Program-made: the position numbers and the translations under genes
In this document: positions 32,040 to 43,260 of the stretch, in pieces
Layout: the number at the start of each line of letters is the position of its first letter
Numbering within the stretch: position 1 is the first letter of the stretch
Notes under the pieces: generated by a model
Told to the model about the DNA's origin: nothing
The model's input: only the letters and a program-made list of their open reading frames with translations
Databases searched by the model: none
Assembly: GCA_947652115.1 (NCBI GenBank)
Contig: OX393564.1
Location: 2,838,621-2,902,620, forward strand
From: Blastomussa wellsi
Lineage: Eukaryota; Cnidaria; Anthozoa; Scleractinia; Plerogyridae
Length of the DNA stretch: 64,000 bases
Direction of reading: 5' to 3'

Positions 32040-33830
32040 TTACATATACAATTGAAATTCTGAAGCAAATCGGAGATAGAAAAAATTAAATGTAATAATG
32101 TAGTGATCTTATATTGGGGGGGGGGGGGTATTTTGAGAAAATGCGACCTTAAAGGCTTTTTGCTCGAGATAGCTAGATCCTTCGAGACCGGGTAACCCAC
32201 AAACTCGGGATTTTTGTCTTTCGCGGAGCAAATTAAACGTGGTTGAGTCCTTTACTAGATCTTATGAAGATAGACTACTTTTTATGTTTTCAAGCTTGTT
32301 ATTGATCCAATGCATCGAAATTGTTCTTTAAAGAAGGAACCCTTCCCCCCTGGAAAACATATTCAAAGAGATAAGCATGGCGTTTGTTTTCCCGCGAAGG
32401 GTAAAAATTCTGCCATCTGGCGTTATAAATTTGTACGCGGAAAGGGGTAGGTGTGTTTGTCTTGAATTTGTGATTTTCCCTAATTTCGGAGGCAGTTTTT
32501 TTAAGAATTAGATAAAAAGGAACAAAAATGAAAGGCATGCTTGCCATTTAACGTCATATCTCTAGGTCTATCATTGAACGATGACAACGCCAATATTTTT
32601 AATACACGGGTTTCTTTTGTTGTGAAAAGTGTTAATCGTTTTTTCACACCTGTGTTAAAAGTTAAACTGCCTTTTATTTCGATTTCGGCTGCACATGTAA
32701 CAGATCTATTTTAATTAATTTACAATGGCAAACTGTAAAAGATTTCACATGGGCAGCTGAAGATGTTAGATATCTTTGGAATAGAAAGTTCCCTTTTTCA
32801 TGCATGTGTCACTTGGTGATTTTTTAACAATCCAACCTCAACTCTGACTTCCTTTTGAATTTATAATAGGAAAGGAAACTTCACTCGTTACTCCTTGATT
32901 TTGTGTGTTTCCAAGATTGCATGGTACAAGTATAATTAAATATCTTGTTTTTTGCTCGTAACATTTTCTGTTTGTCACCACGCCCACGACTTAAGTAAGA
33001 CGGCCATACTGGACAACGTTTTGAAAGGAAAAATAAAACACTATTTATCCGATATCTGTCATTGATTGAGATCAATTAGAGTTGTCATTGTTTCTCACTG
33101 AGATGTTGATCTTGCAAAAAAATCAGCTAGCTACAACCAAGTTCTTTTTCATCATCTTTTTTTCTTTAGCACGTCGAGCGTGAAGCGAAAAAACGCACGC
33201 GCGTGTCTCGCCAACTGCTCCGCGCTCGACGGTCTAACAAAAAGCGGGACTGGGCCATGCCACCAAAAAATCTTTTTCTGACATTGGTGGCACACAAAAG
33301 GGTCTTGCGCGAAACCCTTAAAATATCAAATTAATTTTCTCATCGATCCGAAGAAAGCAAAGACCCGGGAACAGTATTATACGTTTTAGATTCATTGGCG
33401 AAATTTTTAACACGAGACTGCAAGACACCGGGGTTTCCACGGAATCGAATAATCGAATTTTCCGAGACCTCAAACGAGGGCATCACGTCTCGTGTACTTT
33501 TCTACAGCCGTACGAAAGTCGTTTTTGTTATTTTTCAATCATAGACTCACCTCCTTGATATTGGCTTTCGAAGTCGTGACACCTGGATGAAAAGTTTGCA
33601 TCACGACTTGAAATACTGTAACGCTGGTAGTAACGAATAAATTTACTGTTCATCAAAACTGGAATTTTCTCACGGATAATTTACAAGTTTAATCTTGAAT
33701 GGCATCGTACACGTCACGTCAATCACATTTGCCCCCTTTCTGCAGGGCGTGAACTACTCGTAAATGACCAGTTGCAACTGTTGCCAGTTCAGAGTAAAAC
33801 TTTGGAACATTTCAGCGTAAAGAGAACTTA
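32040..33830. other. Intergenic region between OPA1 and the Hes-like genes
   Basis: No supported gene. A poly-G run sits at about 32115. The promoter of the first Hes-like gene should lie in the right part. Confidence 0.5.
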
Positions 33831-33840
33831 TTTATTAGCC

Positions 33841-36800
33841 ATGGAAAACGTCTTGTCGAAGGTAGGCCAAGCTAAATAGTGTATTACGCTTTCTAGTTTA
33901 ATTTTGATATAGTAAAATCCTTTACAAATTGCCGAATCGCGCCAAAATGTAATCATTATGTTTTCCTTTCTATTTCTTCCATAAATGTAGAAGTCCAAAC
34001 GAAGGCAGCGAAAACAGTGCGTGGAGAAACAGCGAAGGGATGAGATAAAGAAAAGTGTGGAAGAGCTGGCCTTGCTAATTCCAGAGGCTCGTAAAAGGGT
34101 AATACTCCCTAATATATATTTTTCACATTTTATACGTGTACGATCTTTTGTGGAACTCGCCTCCGCATTAAAAGACCTGGACGTTTTTGTACGCGAACCG
34201 GCTTAACAGAAAGTGCTGAAACAGCGAGAAAAAAATTGATAATTATGATCAGGACATGCCAATAATGAAGTATAATGATTTTATGTTCGCAGATAGCACT
34301 GGGCTACCGATTAAAACAGTCCAAGATTCTACAACTTGTTGTTGATTACGTTCGCTCCAGTCAACAAGGTAAGGAGATGCATTAGAGGCCTGGGGGCGAG
34401 CACGGGTCTCGCAAAAGTCTCGCAAAGCGCCGCCGATATTCTTACGGAATATCGTCAGCTAAGTATCAGGCGATATTCCGCGCGTTTTCGCAGGATAATT
34501 GTTATATATACCATGGTTAGCGTATACGTCAATGAGTACAACCGGGGAACTCAAATATTGTAATCCACTTGCGCTTGTTGGATATGAGAGAGTTTTAGCA
34601 AACTCAGCGCTACGCGCCTCGTTGCATGGCTATCTCTCATATCATATCCAACAGGCACTCATGGGATAATTGATCGTGTAGTCTGATCGTCCGGGTGAGG
34701 GAAGGCCTGAAAAGGACTTTTAGCTACTGTGGTTGGTAGGTCGTAATAGCGACTGTCGTTTCGACAACTTGAGCGACTCTTATGATGACTTCCGCTCACT
34801 TGTCGAAACGTACGTCAGTTACTGGCTGTCAACAATCCTTTTCAGGGCTACTGTCAACCGGACGATCTCAGACGATCAGATGATAAGATCAACTGTTACT
34901 CAGTCCTGGAATCAAACTAACGTTTTGTTAAATATACCAGAAAATGACAGTGTTTTCCTAAAACTTTCGACTAAATAATTATTCTTCCGCTTTTGGTTCA
35001 TTTGAATACTGGATACCGTGTTGCTTAGTTTCGTCTTGGGGAAATGAAAGCATTTTCACCGCATCCATCAATTCTAACAGAAAGCCCCATTTTGACATGC
35101 TAATCATAACACAGATGTCACTATTTAAAGCCTTCGAGCGTTCTAATGCATGATCAGTCAGATTCTACATTTTGTAATAACTTTGGTTGCCGAAACCATC
35201 CTCAACCCCGAATGAAGTCAGTGCACTTTTCCTGTTAACCAGATACCATGGAAGTATTTCCGATCTCTTCCCAAGAGGGTAGGGGTGGGGATGGATGGAG
35301 GGTTTTTAGCGTACGCAAGGTGCAAAGACGTTCGAATATAAACAACTACCTGTCGGTTTGTTTCGAACTTCCCAGTTACCAGGAGTTCCTTGATTCTGCA
35401 ACGAAGAACACTTTGAAAACAAACAGGAAGTCTACATTATTTTCAGTGAATTACAAGTTTCAACAACTTGTCACAGTGATCTCCGAGGTCTTAAATAAAA
35501 TGTGTTAAATATTATTGTTGTTTTATTCAAGAACATCACGTCGAACTTTCAAACAAAGTGAAACTATAAATAGAATATTGTCAAACGTCTTCTGCTTCTT
35601 TTCTTATAGTTAACATATGTCAATTACTGTCAGAAGCATGTCATCAAATGTCATCAAAAGTAAAAAAGTCTCCACTAATTTTCGCGAGTCCTTTTAAATG
35701 TCCAGAAAGCTATGTAGCAGATATAGTCTTTTCATACGAGGTTTTTAAAATTTTCCAAATTTGTCAGATTTAACGTATATCTCTGTCCCTTTCAATAAAC
35801 ATGCGTAACAGAGAAAGAAGAATGTTAGAAAATAGCGCGAAATCACGCGGACAGAAATGAGAATTACTATTTAGTATAATTGCCAATAATTTTTTGCGGA
35901 TTTTACACAACCTCATTACCAGGATCTCTTACTTCCGTCCCCGGAAGAAGAGGGACCCTGGGGAGGAGTGCGCATATAAACGATCTTTAAAGTACTGCAG
36001 TCCCTCACCAGAAAAGCCCAGGTGCTGGTCGCTCGAGGCGGTAAGGCGGGGAAACAGGCACCGCGGGGTTGATGGCTAGAGAGCGATTTTCATCAGTCCC
36101 ACGACGCCACGCGAACCACGCAAACGCAAAGCGTTCCCCGTACGACCCATTCTCGTCCCCAGAGGCCGCGATCCTTTTGGTCAGCGCCAAGAATCACGGC
36201 CTCTGGGAAGGTCCAACACCGGAAGTCCGCGATTGACGGACTTCCCGTCATTCTGTGCATGCACAAAGTCAAATCTGACAAATCTGATTGGCTGAAAGCT
36301 ACAAAACGAGTTGTCTACGCATGCTCACAATTTGGTTGCGGCGAGAGGTCACGATTCCTTGGTGCTGACTGAACGAATTACGGCCTCTGGGGTCGAGAAT
36401 ACGTACGACCAAGGAGCGACGCCTGGGGACGAGGGAGCACTTAGTTGATTATCAACTTGACGTTTATGAAGGTAGATAAGCCGACGTCTATACCGGATTT
36501 AAAATCCCCTTGTGCGTTAGTGCGTACTAACATCTTATTTTAATACATCTTTCTAAAGCTAACGATTTCTGTTTCTATTTATTGCAAAAATACAGAAAAC
36601 AAACGTTTTCAACGATGGACTGTTGGCAGAACAATCGACGATGATACTTCATACCAACATGGTTGCCAATGTACATTTTGCGAGCAACAATTTGAACAAT
36701 TTATCGCACAAGATAGTGATGATGGAACCAATGTTAATTTAACACCCGACAGTCAATATAGCCGATGTCTTTGTAGCGCGTTAGACAACCTTCAATATTC

Positions 36801-37248
36801 ACCATCTGATAGAAGTGGAGGCAATGATTCATCACCCGCCGCAGAATCGCCATTTGAGGAGAATGAAATTTCAGGGTCTTTCAGGCCGATGTCGGTGGAG
36901 TGTTATGAACAATTGTTTTCAAAATTCAATATGGCGTCTACTAAAGCTGACCATGGTAGGGAAACTACAGTTACGCCGCCTCTGCGTGCTCTAAAATCCT
37001 TATGCAGTTCAATTTCTCCAGATGTCGTGCCTGCGGGTTCAGCTTCCAATGAGGTTATGTCGCAAGAAACTTACCCAAAAGGCGGCGCAAGAAATTCGAT
37101 CCAGTTTGTTTCGGATTACATGTTGGAAGAGCCATGGTCCTTCATGCTTATTCCACAAGGATCTCTACCCACCCCTGATGTAATAACGCCTGGTGAAGCA
37201 GAGATTCCAGGTCTATGGAGGCCATGGGTTCATAAACACGAGAGATGA
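33841..37248 (+). CDS. Hes-like bHLH repressor, divergent, with WRPW motif
   Basis: Exons 33841-33861, 33991-34098, 34293-34368 and 36596-37248 give 858 nt, 285 residues, in consistent phase. The bHLH (about residues 8-68) starts KSKRRQRKQCVEKQRRDEIK, with helix 1 ending LALLIPEARKR and helix 2 RLKQSKILQLVVDYVRS. The proline usual in Hes basic regions is absent. Where classical Hes/Hey proteins have KLEKAEIL, this one has RLKQSKIL. The tail is Ser/Pro-rich, with a Cys cluster (HGCQCTFCEQQ), and ends GLWRPWVHKHER. WRPW (276-279) is the Groucho/TLE-recruiting tetrapeptide of Hes proteins; here it is six residues from the end rather than terminal. By family knowledge: a nuclear DNA-binding transcriptional repressor, often a Notch target. 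The intron positions match those of the next gene, implying tandem duplication. Confidence 0.85.
34565..34670. repeat. Palindromic repeat in the intron of the first Hes-like gene
   Basis: GTTGGATATGAGAGAG at the left and 'ctctcatatcatatccaac' at the right form a hairpin. The same words occur at about 12010-12055 in OPA1 intron 1. Confidence 0.6.
36145..36412. repeat. MITE-like element, family M1, copy in Hes intron
   Basis: Left arm TCGTCCCCAGAGGCCGCGAT with 'cagcgccaagaatcacgg'. Centre AAGTCAAATCTGACAAATCT and 'gattggctgaaag'. Right arm 'cacgattccttggtgctgac' with ACGGCCTCTGGGGTCGAGAA. A second, shorter piece with 'ggaagaagagggaccctggg' lies just to the left (35925-36000). Confidence 0.8.
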
Positions 37249-37388
37249 ACAGACTACACCCGCTTTTCTTTATATGGCACCCTCCCCTCCCTCACGTCAC
37301 ATACAGGGACTGATAAGAAGTAACACTGAAATGTTTCTCTCACTCGTTTAGTTTGTTCGTTACATTCACTGTTGAGTCTATAATAACA

Positions 37389-37394
37389 AATAAA
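37389..37394 (+). terminator. Candidate polyadenylation signal of the first Hes-like gene
   Basis: AATAAA about 140 bp past the stop codon. Confidence 0.45.
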
Positions 37395-37399
37395 AGTTG

Positions 37400-38117
37400 A
37401 CACTTTTTTATATTACCCCAGAGTCCTGTGCTATTTTCGACTTCTGTTTGTACGTACCTCTTCTGTCCCTATGAAACTTATTTTTTTGAAGCAGCCAGCG
37501 TGCTTTTTTTTCATGTCTTTTAAGTTGCGCAGAAAAATTGCGTTATCTTTATACCTCTCGTTAATCCTTCATTAACGAAATTAAACTTTCTTACTCGAGA
37601 TGGCTGGGTAGTTTTTCTCCGTGTTTCTGGACCACGACTTTGCCTCCGGTGGAAAAAAAGAAAATAGATTTATATTTTTTGCCCTTGTATGCAGACTGGC
37701 TTAATATATTTTTTCTATCATTGCATTGTTTTCTTAGGGATTGCAACTGTTGTACTGATCGTATTTCCTCTCGATCCGTTCTTATTTGTGCAGTCTTGTT
37801 TCTGTCCTCTTAAGCCAAAATATAAACTAACTCCATTAACCTAATCATACTAAATAACTGTGCAATATGGTGGAACTTGGAGACGAGCGTATACATGCCT
37901 ACTTACGGTGCTTTTCTGTATAGGCGTACGAACCGGGGGCGGGACTTCAGCCCTTCCAGTTTCGAAAATTTTCGACATTTTTCGTGCAAAACGCACAGAA
38001 TTCGGGCAGCAGCAGTTGCAATCTTTGGGCGGTTTTATACCGGTTTGAAGCTTACACATTCGGGAATTGTGTAAGCTTTTCGGGCAGGGGCGGGGGAGGG
38101 GGGGGGGTTACAGCGGT
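37400..38117. other. Intergenic region between the two Hes-like genes
   Basis: No supported gene. Overlapping short open frames near 37850-38060 lack splice or similarity support, and a poly-G run lies near 38096. Confidence 0.45.
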
Positions 38118-38352
38118 CAAGACAGATCATCCGTCTAGTATAAAATACGGGACGAACTATCGATGCGTCTTATAGTTAGTAAGACGGATTATCCACGATA
38201 GTTCTTAGCTCAAGACGAACTGACGCGATAAGTTGTCTGAACGGATGATCTGTCTGTTTGCCCGTATTTATACACAGACGAATTATCGGACACATAACCG
38301 TTCTCTGCTTAAAATTCACGCCAGACGGATGATCCATCTCTAGTATAAATCG
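38118..38352. repeat. Inverted-repeat element, related in layout to M2
   Basis: The left end GACAGATCATCCGTCTAGTA followed by 'taaaatacggg' mirrors an internal 'ggatgatctgtctgtttgcc' with 'cgtatttata', and the right end 'cagacggatgatccatctct' followed by AGTATAAAT. Several nested arms use 'acgaactatcg' / 'cgatagttc'. It lies upstream of the second Hes-like gene. Confidence 0.7.
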
Positions 38353-38558
38353 AGCCAATGGCTCTCACTCCCACCCCAAGAGTAATGCTTGTGTGCTTCA
38401 CGGCCACGCGCAGAAAGGGCGCCAAACTTCAGGGCACGAGTTTGACGCACGACTGAAAAATATCTTCAATCACTTGCTTTCATTCGCCACTGATCTTTCC
38501 TATTAAAACTAAAAGGTGTATTAAATTGATTTCCTGAGTTATCTCAAAGAAGGACGAA

Positions 38559-39883
38559 ATGCCAAGACATTCAACTGGTAAACGCCAGGTATGTGATTGC
38601 TTAGAATTTTTTCTTTCATTCAATTCAGCAGATGGCAAAGGCCATGTTCTGAGTTTTCGTATGTTTGTTGTCGGTACTTTCAGTATACAGCATCGTTTAG
38701 TCGTTCCTCTTATTGTCTCCCAATCTCATCAAGTCTCCTAGAAAACCTGAAATGGAAAGGAGAAGGCGACAGAGAATCAATAAGTGTTTATCCCAAATCA
38801 AAGTGTTGATTCCCGAGGCCAAGCAACTCGAGGTAGGTTTCACATAAAAGACATGCACGATGAAGCGTGCATCGCGAGACAAATAATTCTTTACTTTTAA
38901 CGATCTGAGACGCCTTAGCTCTCTCAACCTGTCTTATCATCTCGATTTTTTGCAGATTAAGAAAGGCTGTAGACTCGAAAAGGCGGAAATTCTAGAGATT
39001 GCCGTTCAATTTATCCAGAGAGTGCAAAATGCGAAGAAAGTTGGAAAGCAGGGAGGTAATATTAAAGAAACGAGTTCATGGAGTGTGCGGGCTTATTCTG
39101 AGACAAATTAGAAGCTGCATGCCTCATGACATCCTGGTTAGACAGAAATGGCATTGTTTCATACATATCATTTGGGTACATAATAGTCTATGTTTTGGGC
39201 AATGTTTTCAGAATATTTTGTGTGTGGCACAAACAACAACTGCAATGTATGACTTCTTCGAGACACGACCAAAGGTTTACGTTAAAAAGTTGAAAGAATA
39301 TTGAAAGAAAACATTTTGCGTTAAGTACACGGCAAAACTTCAAATAAATTAAGCTCAAAGCTGATGCAGAGAAGAGAATATGAAAACTAATTTCGCATAT
39401 TATACTGGCCCGCTTTTCAAATATTCAGCTCTATATATCTTTATGGTGAGATCGATCAAAGTTTTCAAAATGTCGGTATTTCGTTAACCTTATGAAACCC
39501 CTTTATTTTCAGAAATCTCGGTTGGACTTGAGGAAAGCCCTGCATTTTTCAATTCAAATACAGCTCCAACGAGACCAATATTCCAGAGTCATTTTGACAG
39601 CCCACAAGACCACAATCCCGTCACGCCGCCATTTCATCTACCACCTTCATGCTGTATTGACCTAAGTGAGTGTGAATGCCGCGATTCATCCAAACACATG
39701 CTCCCAAATAGTCTTTATCGACCAGTGTTTCCAAATGCATTTCCTCGGATTTTCACGCCGAGATGTGTTTCTAGTACTATCGTGCCGTACGATCCTGGAA
39801 GGAGTGGTCTTGAAACCTTTGCATTTCCACCACAGCAATCTGCACAAGCTGCGGAGTTAGCCCTCAAGCCTGAAGCTGAGTGA
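38559..39883 (+). CDS. Hes-like bHLH transcription factor without WRPW
   Basis: Exons 38559-38588, 38734-38832, 38956-39055 and 39513-39883 give 600 nt, 199 residues. The exon 2 acceptor is the CATCAAG before TCTCCT; the CTAG eight bases downstream would break the frame. The protein starts MPRHSTGKRQSPRKPEMERR. The bHLH has the Hes-type proline (RKPEMERRRRQRINKCL), helix 1 ending IKVLIPEAKQLE and helix 2 with the conserved RLEKAEILEIAVQFIQRV. The tail is Pro-rich with a short Cys-rich patch (CCIDLSECECRD) and ends ELALKPEAE, with no WRPW or similar. By family knowledge it should bind N-box/E-box DNA as a repressor; lack of WRPW suggests weak or absent direct Groucho recruitment. It lies 1.3 kb downstream of, and parallel to, the first Hes-like gene, with the same bHLH intron positions. 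Confidence 0.88.
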
Positions 39884-39885
39884 AG

Positions 39886-39891
39886 AATAAA
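39886..39891 (+). terminator. Candidate polyadenylation signal at the second Hes-like stop
   Basis: AATAAA begins three bases after the TGA. Another AATAAA lies at 40192. Which is used cannot be told from sequence. Confidence 0.35.
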
Positions 39892-39899
39892 AACTCCAT

Positions 39900-41560
39900 T
39901 CTATAGTGTTTTGGGAAACTATAACGTTTTTCTGATTGTCCGTTGAAAGGCATTTTTACTTGAGTTGGGAAGTTTTGTCAGTTTTGACTGAAAAGACAAA
40001 GATATGGGTTGTGTTGAGTTTTATGCGTTCACCTGTTATTGTCAAAAACAAAGTCAGAAAAGAAACCACCCTATTAATTGCAGTTTAGTTGTTAATATCT
40101 AGCGGGAAAAGTGAGTATGTTTACCTCGCATGTAAGCTCATTTCATCGAAAAGGCTTTAACAACCCAATGTTGTCCCAGATTTTGTCTGAGAATAAAACA
40201 AGATATATATAAAAAAGAAGAGTTTTGTACAATAGATGCAGGTCAAGTACTAATGTTTTACTATTAAGTTCAAACATTTCCACAAAAAATAGTTTTATTA
40301 AAACACAAAACTCCCTTATTTTATATACACTTGTTGAAAATGTTGTTTTAGCAGCTACCATTGACATTGTATTATATTAACATATTAAAAACATTTCTTC
40401 ATTACAATACTGAAGACTCTTATTTTTCCCTGTTTCAGTTCTGTTGTGAAATATATATTCTCATTCTTTAATGAGTACTGTTGAGAATTATATACTATGA
40501 GTTCATCACGAGCAACTGTTGTTGATAATTTTGTTTATATTTCTAATGCATAAATATTGTTATTGATGACAATCTTATAGCTAATAATGGCATTCATTGG
40601 TTTCTGTCAAAACGCGCAATTTCTTGGAAAATGATGAAAAGCTATTGCTTGATGTAAACAGGTGTTGGACAAAATTGTATTTAACAAACCTGTTTTCAAA
40701 ACATGAACACAGTTTACCGAATACCACAAAGATCAAAATGTTGCGTTCATTTGTCAATTAACACAATACTTGTATATGTAATAGGACTACATACTGTCCA
40801 ATTTGAAAATAATTGGATGAGAAAAAATTCCGAGGACTGCGAAATTGGACGAGGCCGTAGGCCAGTCAAATTTGGCAGTTCGAGGAATTTTTTTAATCCA
40901 ATTATTTCCAAATTGGACAAGCGTGTAGTCATGTTACCTATTAATTATATAGCATCCAAAAATATATGAACATGGCAAATGTTTCGCCCTCCAAACTAGT
41001 TTTTTTTGACAATTGATTTGTTTATGGAAGGTATCCAGATTTTTCTTAAATTGGAGAGTTTGAGCAAAAACTGTCCAATTTATTTTAAATTTGGACAGTT
41101 GGCAAAAATTAATAAAAAATGCAGCTATACAATTATATATAGAATTTAGTACAATCCCTTCAATTTCTTATAATTTATCGGTATTAAAAACAAGAGTGAT
41201 CGAAAAAATTTCTTTTTAACCTAAAATGCTTAACTCCTTTGTTATAAATTTTAGGCTGAATGTTAATCCAGATCATTTTTAGCAAAAATGGCGTGAGATG
41301 CTTTTTTGGCAATTAAATTCCTTATCATCCAAAAATACAAATGAAGCATTTGGAAGGCTGAATTTTAAAGCCAAATTTCCTGACCCAAACAAATGATTTC
41401 AAATCATTGTTTTCAAATTAAAAGAAGTTATAAAAATATAATTAAACTCACTGCTATTTAATAGCCACTCTACACTGTTTGTGACACCGCGATTTCAGTT
41501 TTAGTTGAACTGAAGCCTGTGCTACTGAAATATATTCAACTCGGCTTTTGAGTTGCAGTT
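39900..41560. other. Intergenic region, AT-rich
   Basis: No supported gene. Contains the palindromic element at 40779-40935 and is otherwise very AT-rich. Confidence 0.5.
40779..40935. repeat. Palindromic MITE-like element
   Basis: The left half GACTACATACTGTCCAATTT and 'gaaaataattggat' mirrors the right half 'atccaattatttccaaattg' and 'gacaagcgtgtagtc'. The middle repeats 'attccgaggactgcgaaatt' against 'tttggcagttcgaggaattt'. Confidence 0.8.
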
Positions 41561-41569
41561 TTCAGGATC

Positions 41570-42340
41570 TCAACTGCTTCGCTCGTTATCTTTCCGACGC
41601 TTGGTTCTTCGCCGCGTATTGCTTTTGTCCTTTGTGTTAGAAACACTAGTACTTGGAGGTTTTGGAGCAATTCCGGTCGTTATTATATCCTCTGGTGTGG
41701 CACTTTTGTCTAGCGAAGGCAGCTGTGGTGAAGTGTTGCTGTAAGAGATGCTGTGGCCGATTTTCGCTGGTGGAAGTCTTATCATTTCCGAGCTCGTTTG
41801 CGGACTTCGCTTTAGAGCTAGCTCACTAGCCACAGTATTCGGCAGAGACCCAGAATTCGTCTTTATATTTCCATCTATCTTCGGAAGGAACGATGCTCTT
41901 TTTGTGGATTTTAATTCTTCGTTGGATAGCCTCAGCGGAGGTTTCTTGTCCACCGCAGGAAGGCTATTCGCTAATCTTACGTCAACTTTTGAAGTTCTGT
42001 AAACTTCCCCGAGATTTGAAGGTTTCACTTCTAGTTTGGATATCACTGGCGATCTGTTCACAGGCCATGAGGAAGACGGCACAGCTCTAGCATATTGAGC
42101 ATAGCTTTGACTTCCGTTCATGAACTTATTTGGTACAAATACCGGACCAAGAACTTGTTCATTCGATCTGTTTTCAACTTCTATAGGTGTCGGTGGTCGA
42201 TCCCTGCTTGAAACCTTTCGCAGCGCTAAAATGGCTGGCTCGAGGCAGCGTTTCACATTAATTGTTTCATGACTATTTCTTTGAGTTTTGGGGATGTGGT
42301 GTTCTTTTCCCGTTTTCTTCGGTGACTGTTTTTTCTTCAT
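41570..42340 (-). CDS. Intronless hypothetical basic, Ser/Pro-rich protein (256 aa)
   Basis: The longest uninterrupted open frame in the window outside known genes. It runs from an ATG (MKKKQSPKKTGKEHHIPKTQ) to a TGA after RRRTKRRKDNERSS. The protein is low in hydrophobics, has no signal peptide or membrane segment, and is strongly basic at both ends; the C-terminal RRRTKRRK could be a nuclear localisation signal. Recurrent SP/TP sites (DRPPTPIEV, NRSPVISK, LKRSPQTS) could be phosphorylation targets. I do not recognise a domain or family. It is divergent to the small gene at 43261, with about 920 bp between the start codons. An extra 5' exon cannot be excluded. Confidence 0.6.
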   Translation of the reverse strand: MKKKQSPKKTGKEHHIPKTQRNSHETINVKRCLEPAILALRKVSSRDRPPTPIEVENRSNEQVLGPVFVPNKFMNGSQSYAQYARAVPSSSWPVNRSPVISKLEVKPSNLGEVYRTSKVDVRLANSLPAVDKKPPLRLSNEELKSTKRASFLPKIDGNIKTNSGSLPNTVASELALKRSPQTSSEMIRLPPAKIGHSISYSNTSPQLPSLDKSATPEDIITTGIAPKPPSTSVSNTKDKSNTRRRTKRRKDNERSS

Positions 42341-43260
42341 CTTGAAATTTTTGCTGTGAACTGAACTGCCGTTCGGAGTCAGGACAGCGAGAAATTACCG
42401 GCAACTGGCGGGAATTCACGTCATAAAGGCGCGCGCTGGTCGCTAAGTGGCTGACTGATTACTAAACAGCCAATCAGAACACACTATGTTGTGGAACCCG
42501 TTCAAAGCAAATTTGACATGGCTTTTTGTTTTGAAAAGTGTTTTAGTGGTTCCTTAGCAAAAGGAGATTGGCGGTTTTGAGGTACAAGTGCATTCGTTGT
42601 TTGTTTCGGAGGTGGCCTACACGCATACGTGCTTGGAGCTCAAGGGCTTTGTCGCCAAAAAAACATAACGCACAAGAAATCGGTCTATTTTATATCCGGA
42701 ATGTTGAAAAGAATCAGGCCGGCCGGCTGCTTATTTCGTATATTTTAATTTATAAATTCAAAGTGCATAAGATTTTGGATAAATGCAAGAAAGCAGAATA
42801 GCGGTTAATAGTGGTAATTTTAAGTGGAGTGCAATTTGGTCGGAAATGATAAGCGTGATTTCAAAATTGAACGAGCTCGCAGCGCAAGGGATGAAGTTCA
42901 ATTGCCACTTTGTTACAACTATTTTGAAATCACAGTTTTTTGTAAATTCTCCTTATTTATTTATCCACTTCAGGAAACCTGCTTTAAAAAAAAAAGAACC
43001 GAAAACGCCAATATGTAAATTAAAAACCGTAAGTAGTTGAATTCATCCATTTTTATCTGGAAAAGGAGGAATTTGGAAACCAGAAATTGCAAACTTTCCT
43101 TCAAAAATAATTTTTTGTCCGATATTTTTCTGCAATCTGATTGGCTAGTGCAGGTAAACCATATATTAATATTCTATTTACATTTTGACTGGCGAAAAAT
43201 GGTGCGATTTGTGAAAGATTGAAAACGAGAATTTTCGGATTTGCTGCAGAACAAATAGCC
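42341..43260. other. Intergenic region between divergent genes
   Basis: Upstream sequence of the minus-strand basic-protein gene and of the small plus-strand gene. No supported ORF or clear promoter motif. Confidence 0.4.

Noticed and set aside
34733..34978. An 81-residue ORF in the intron of the first Hes-like gene
   Set aside because: Not flanked by usable splice sites in frame with the bHLH exons; probably within a repeat containing mirrored 'cttgtcgaaacg' / 'gtttcgacaactt' words.
36889..37248. A separate 119-residue gene
   Set aside because: It is the C-terminal part of the last exon of the first Hes-like gene; the frame continues upstream to the acceptor at 36595.
38742..38832. CTAG at 38738-38741 as the acceptor of the second Hes-like exon 2
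   Set aside because: It shifts the frame relative to exon 1; the CATCAAG eight bases upstream keeps the frame and adds SPR before KPEMERR.
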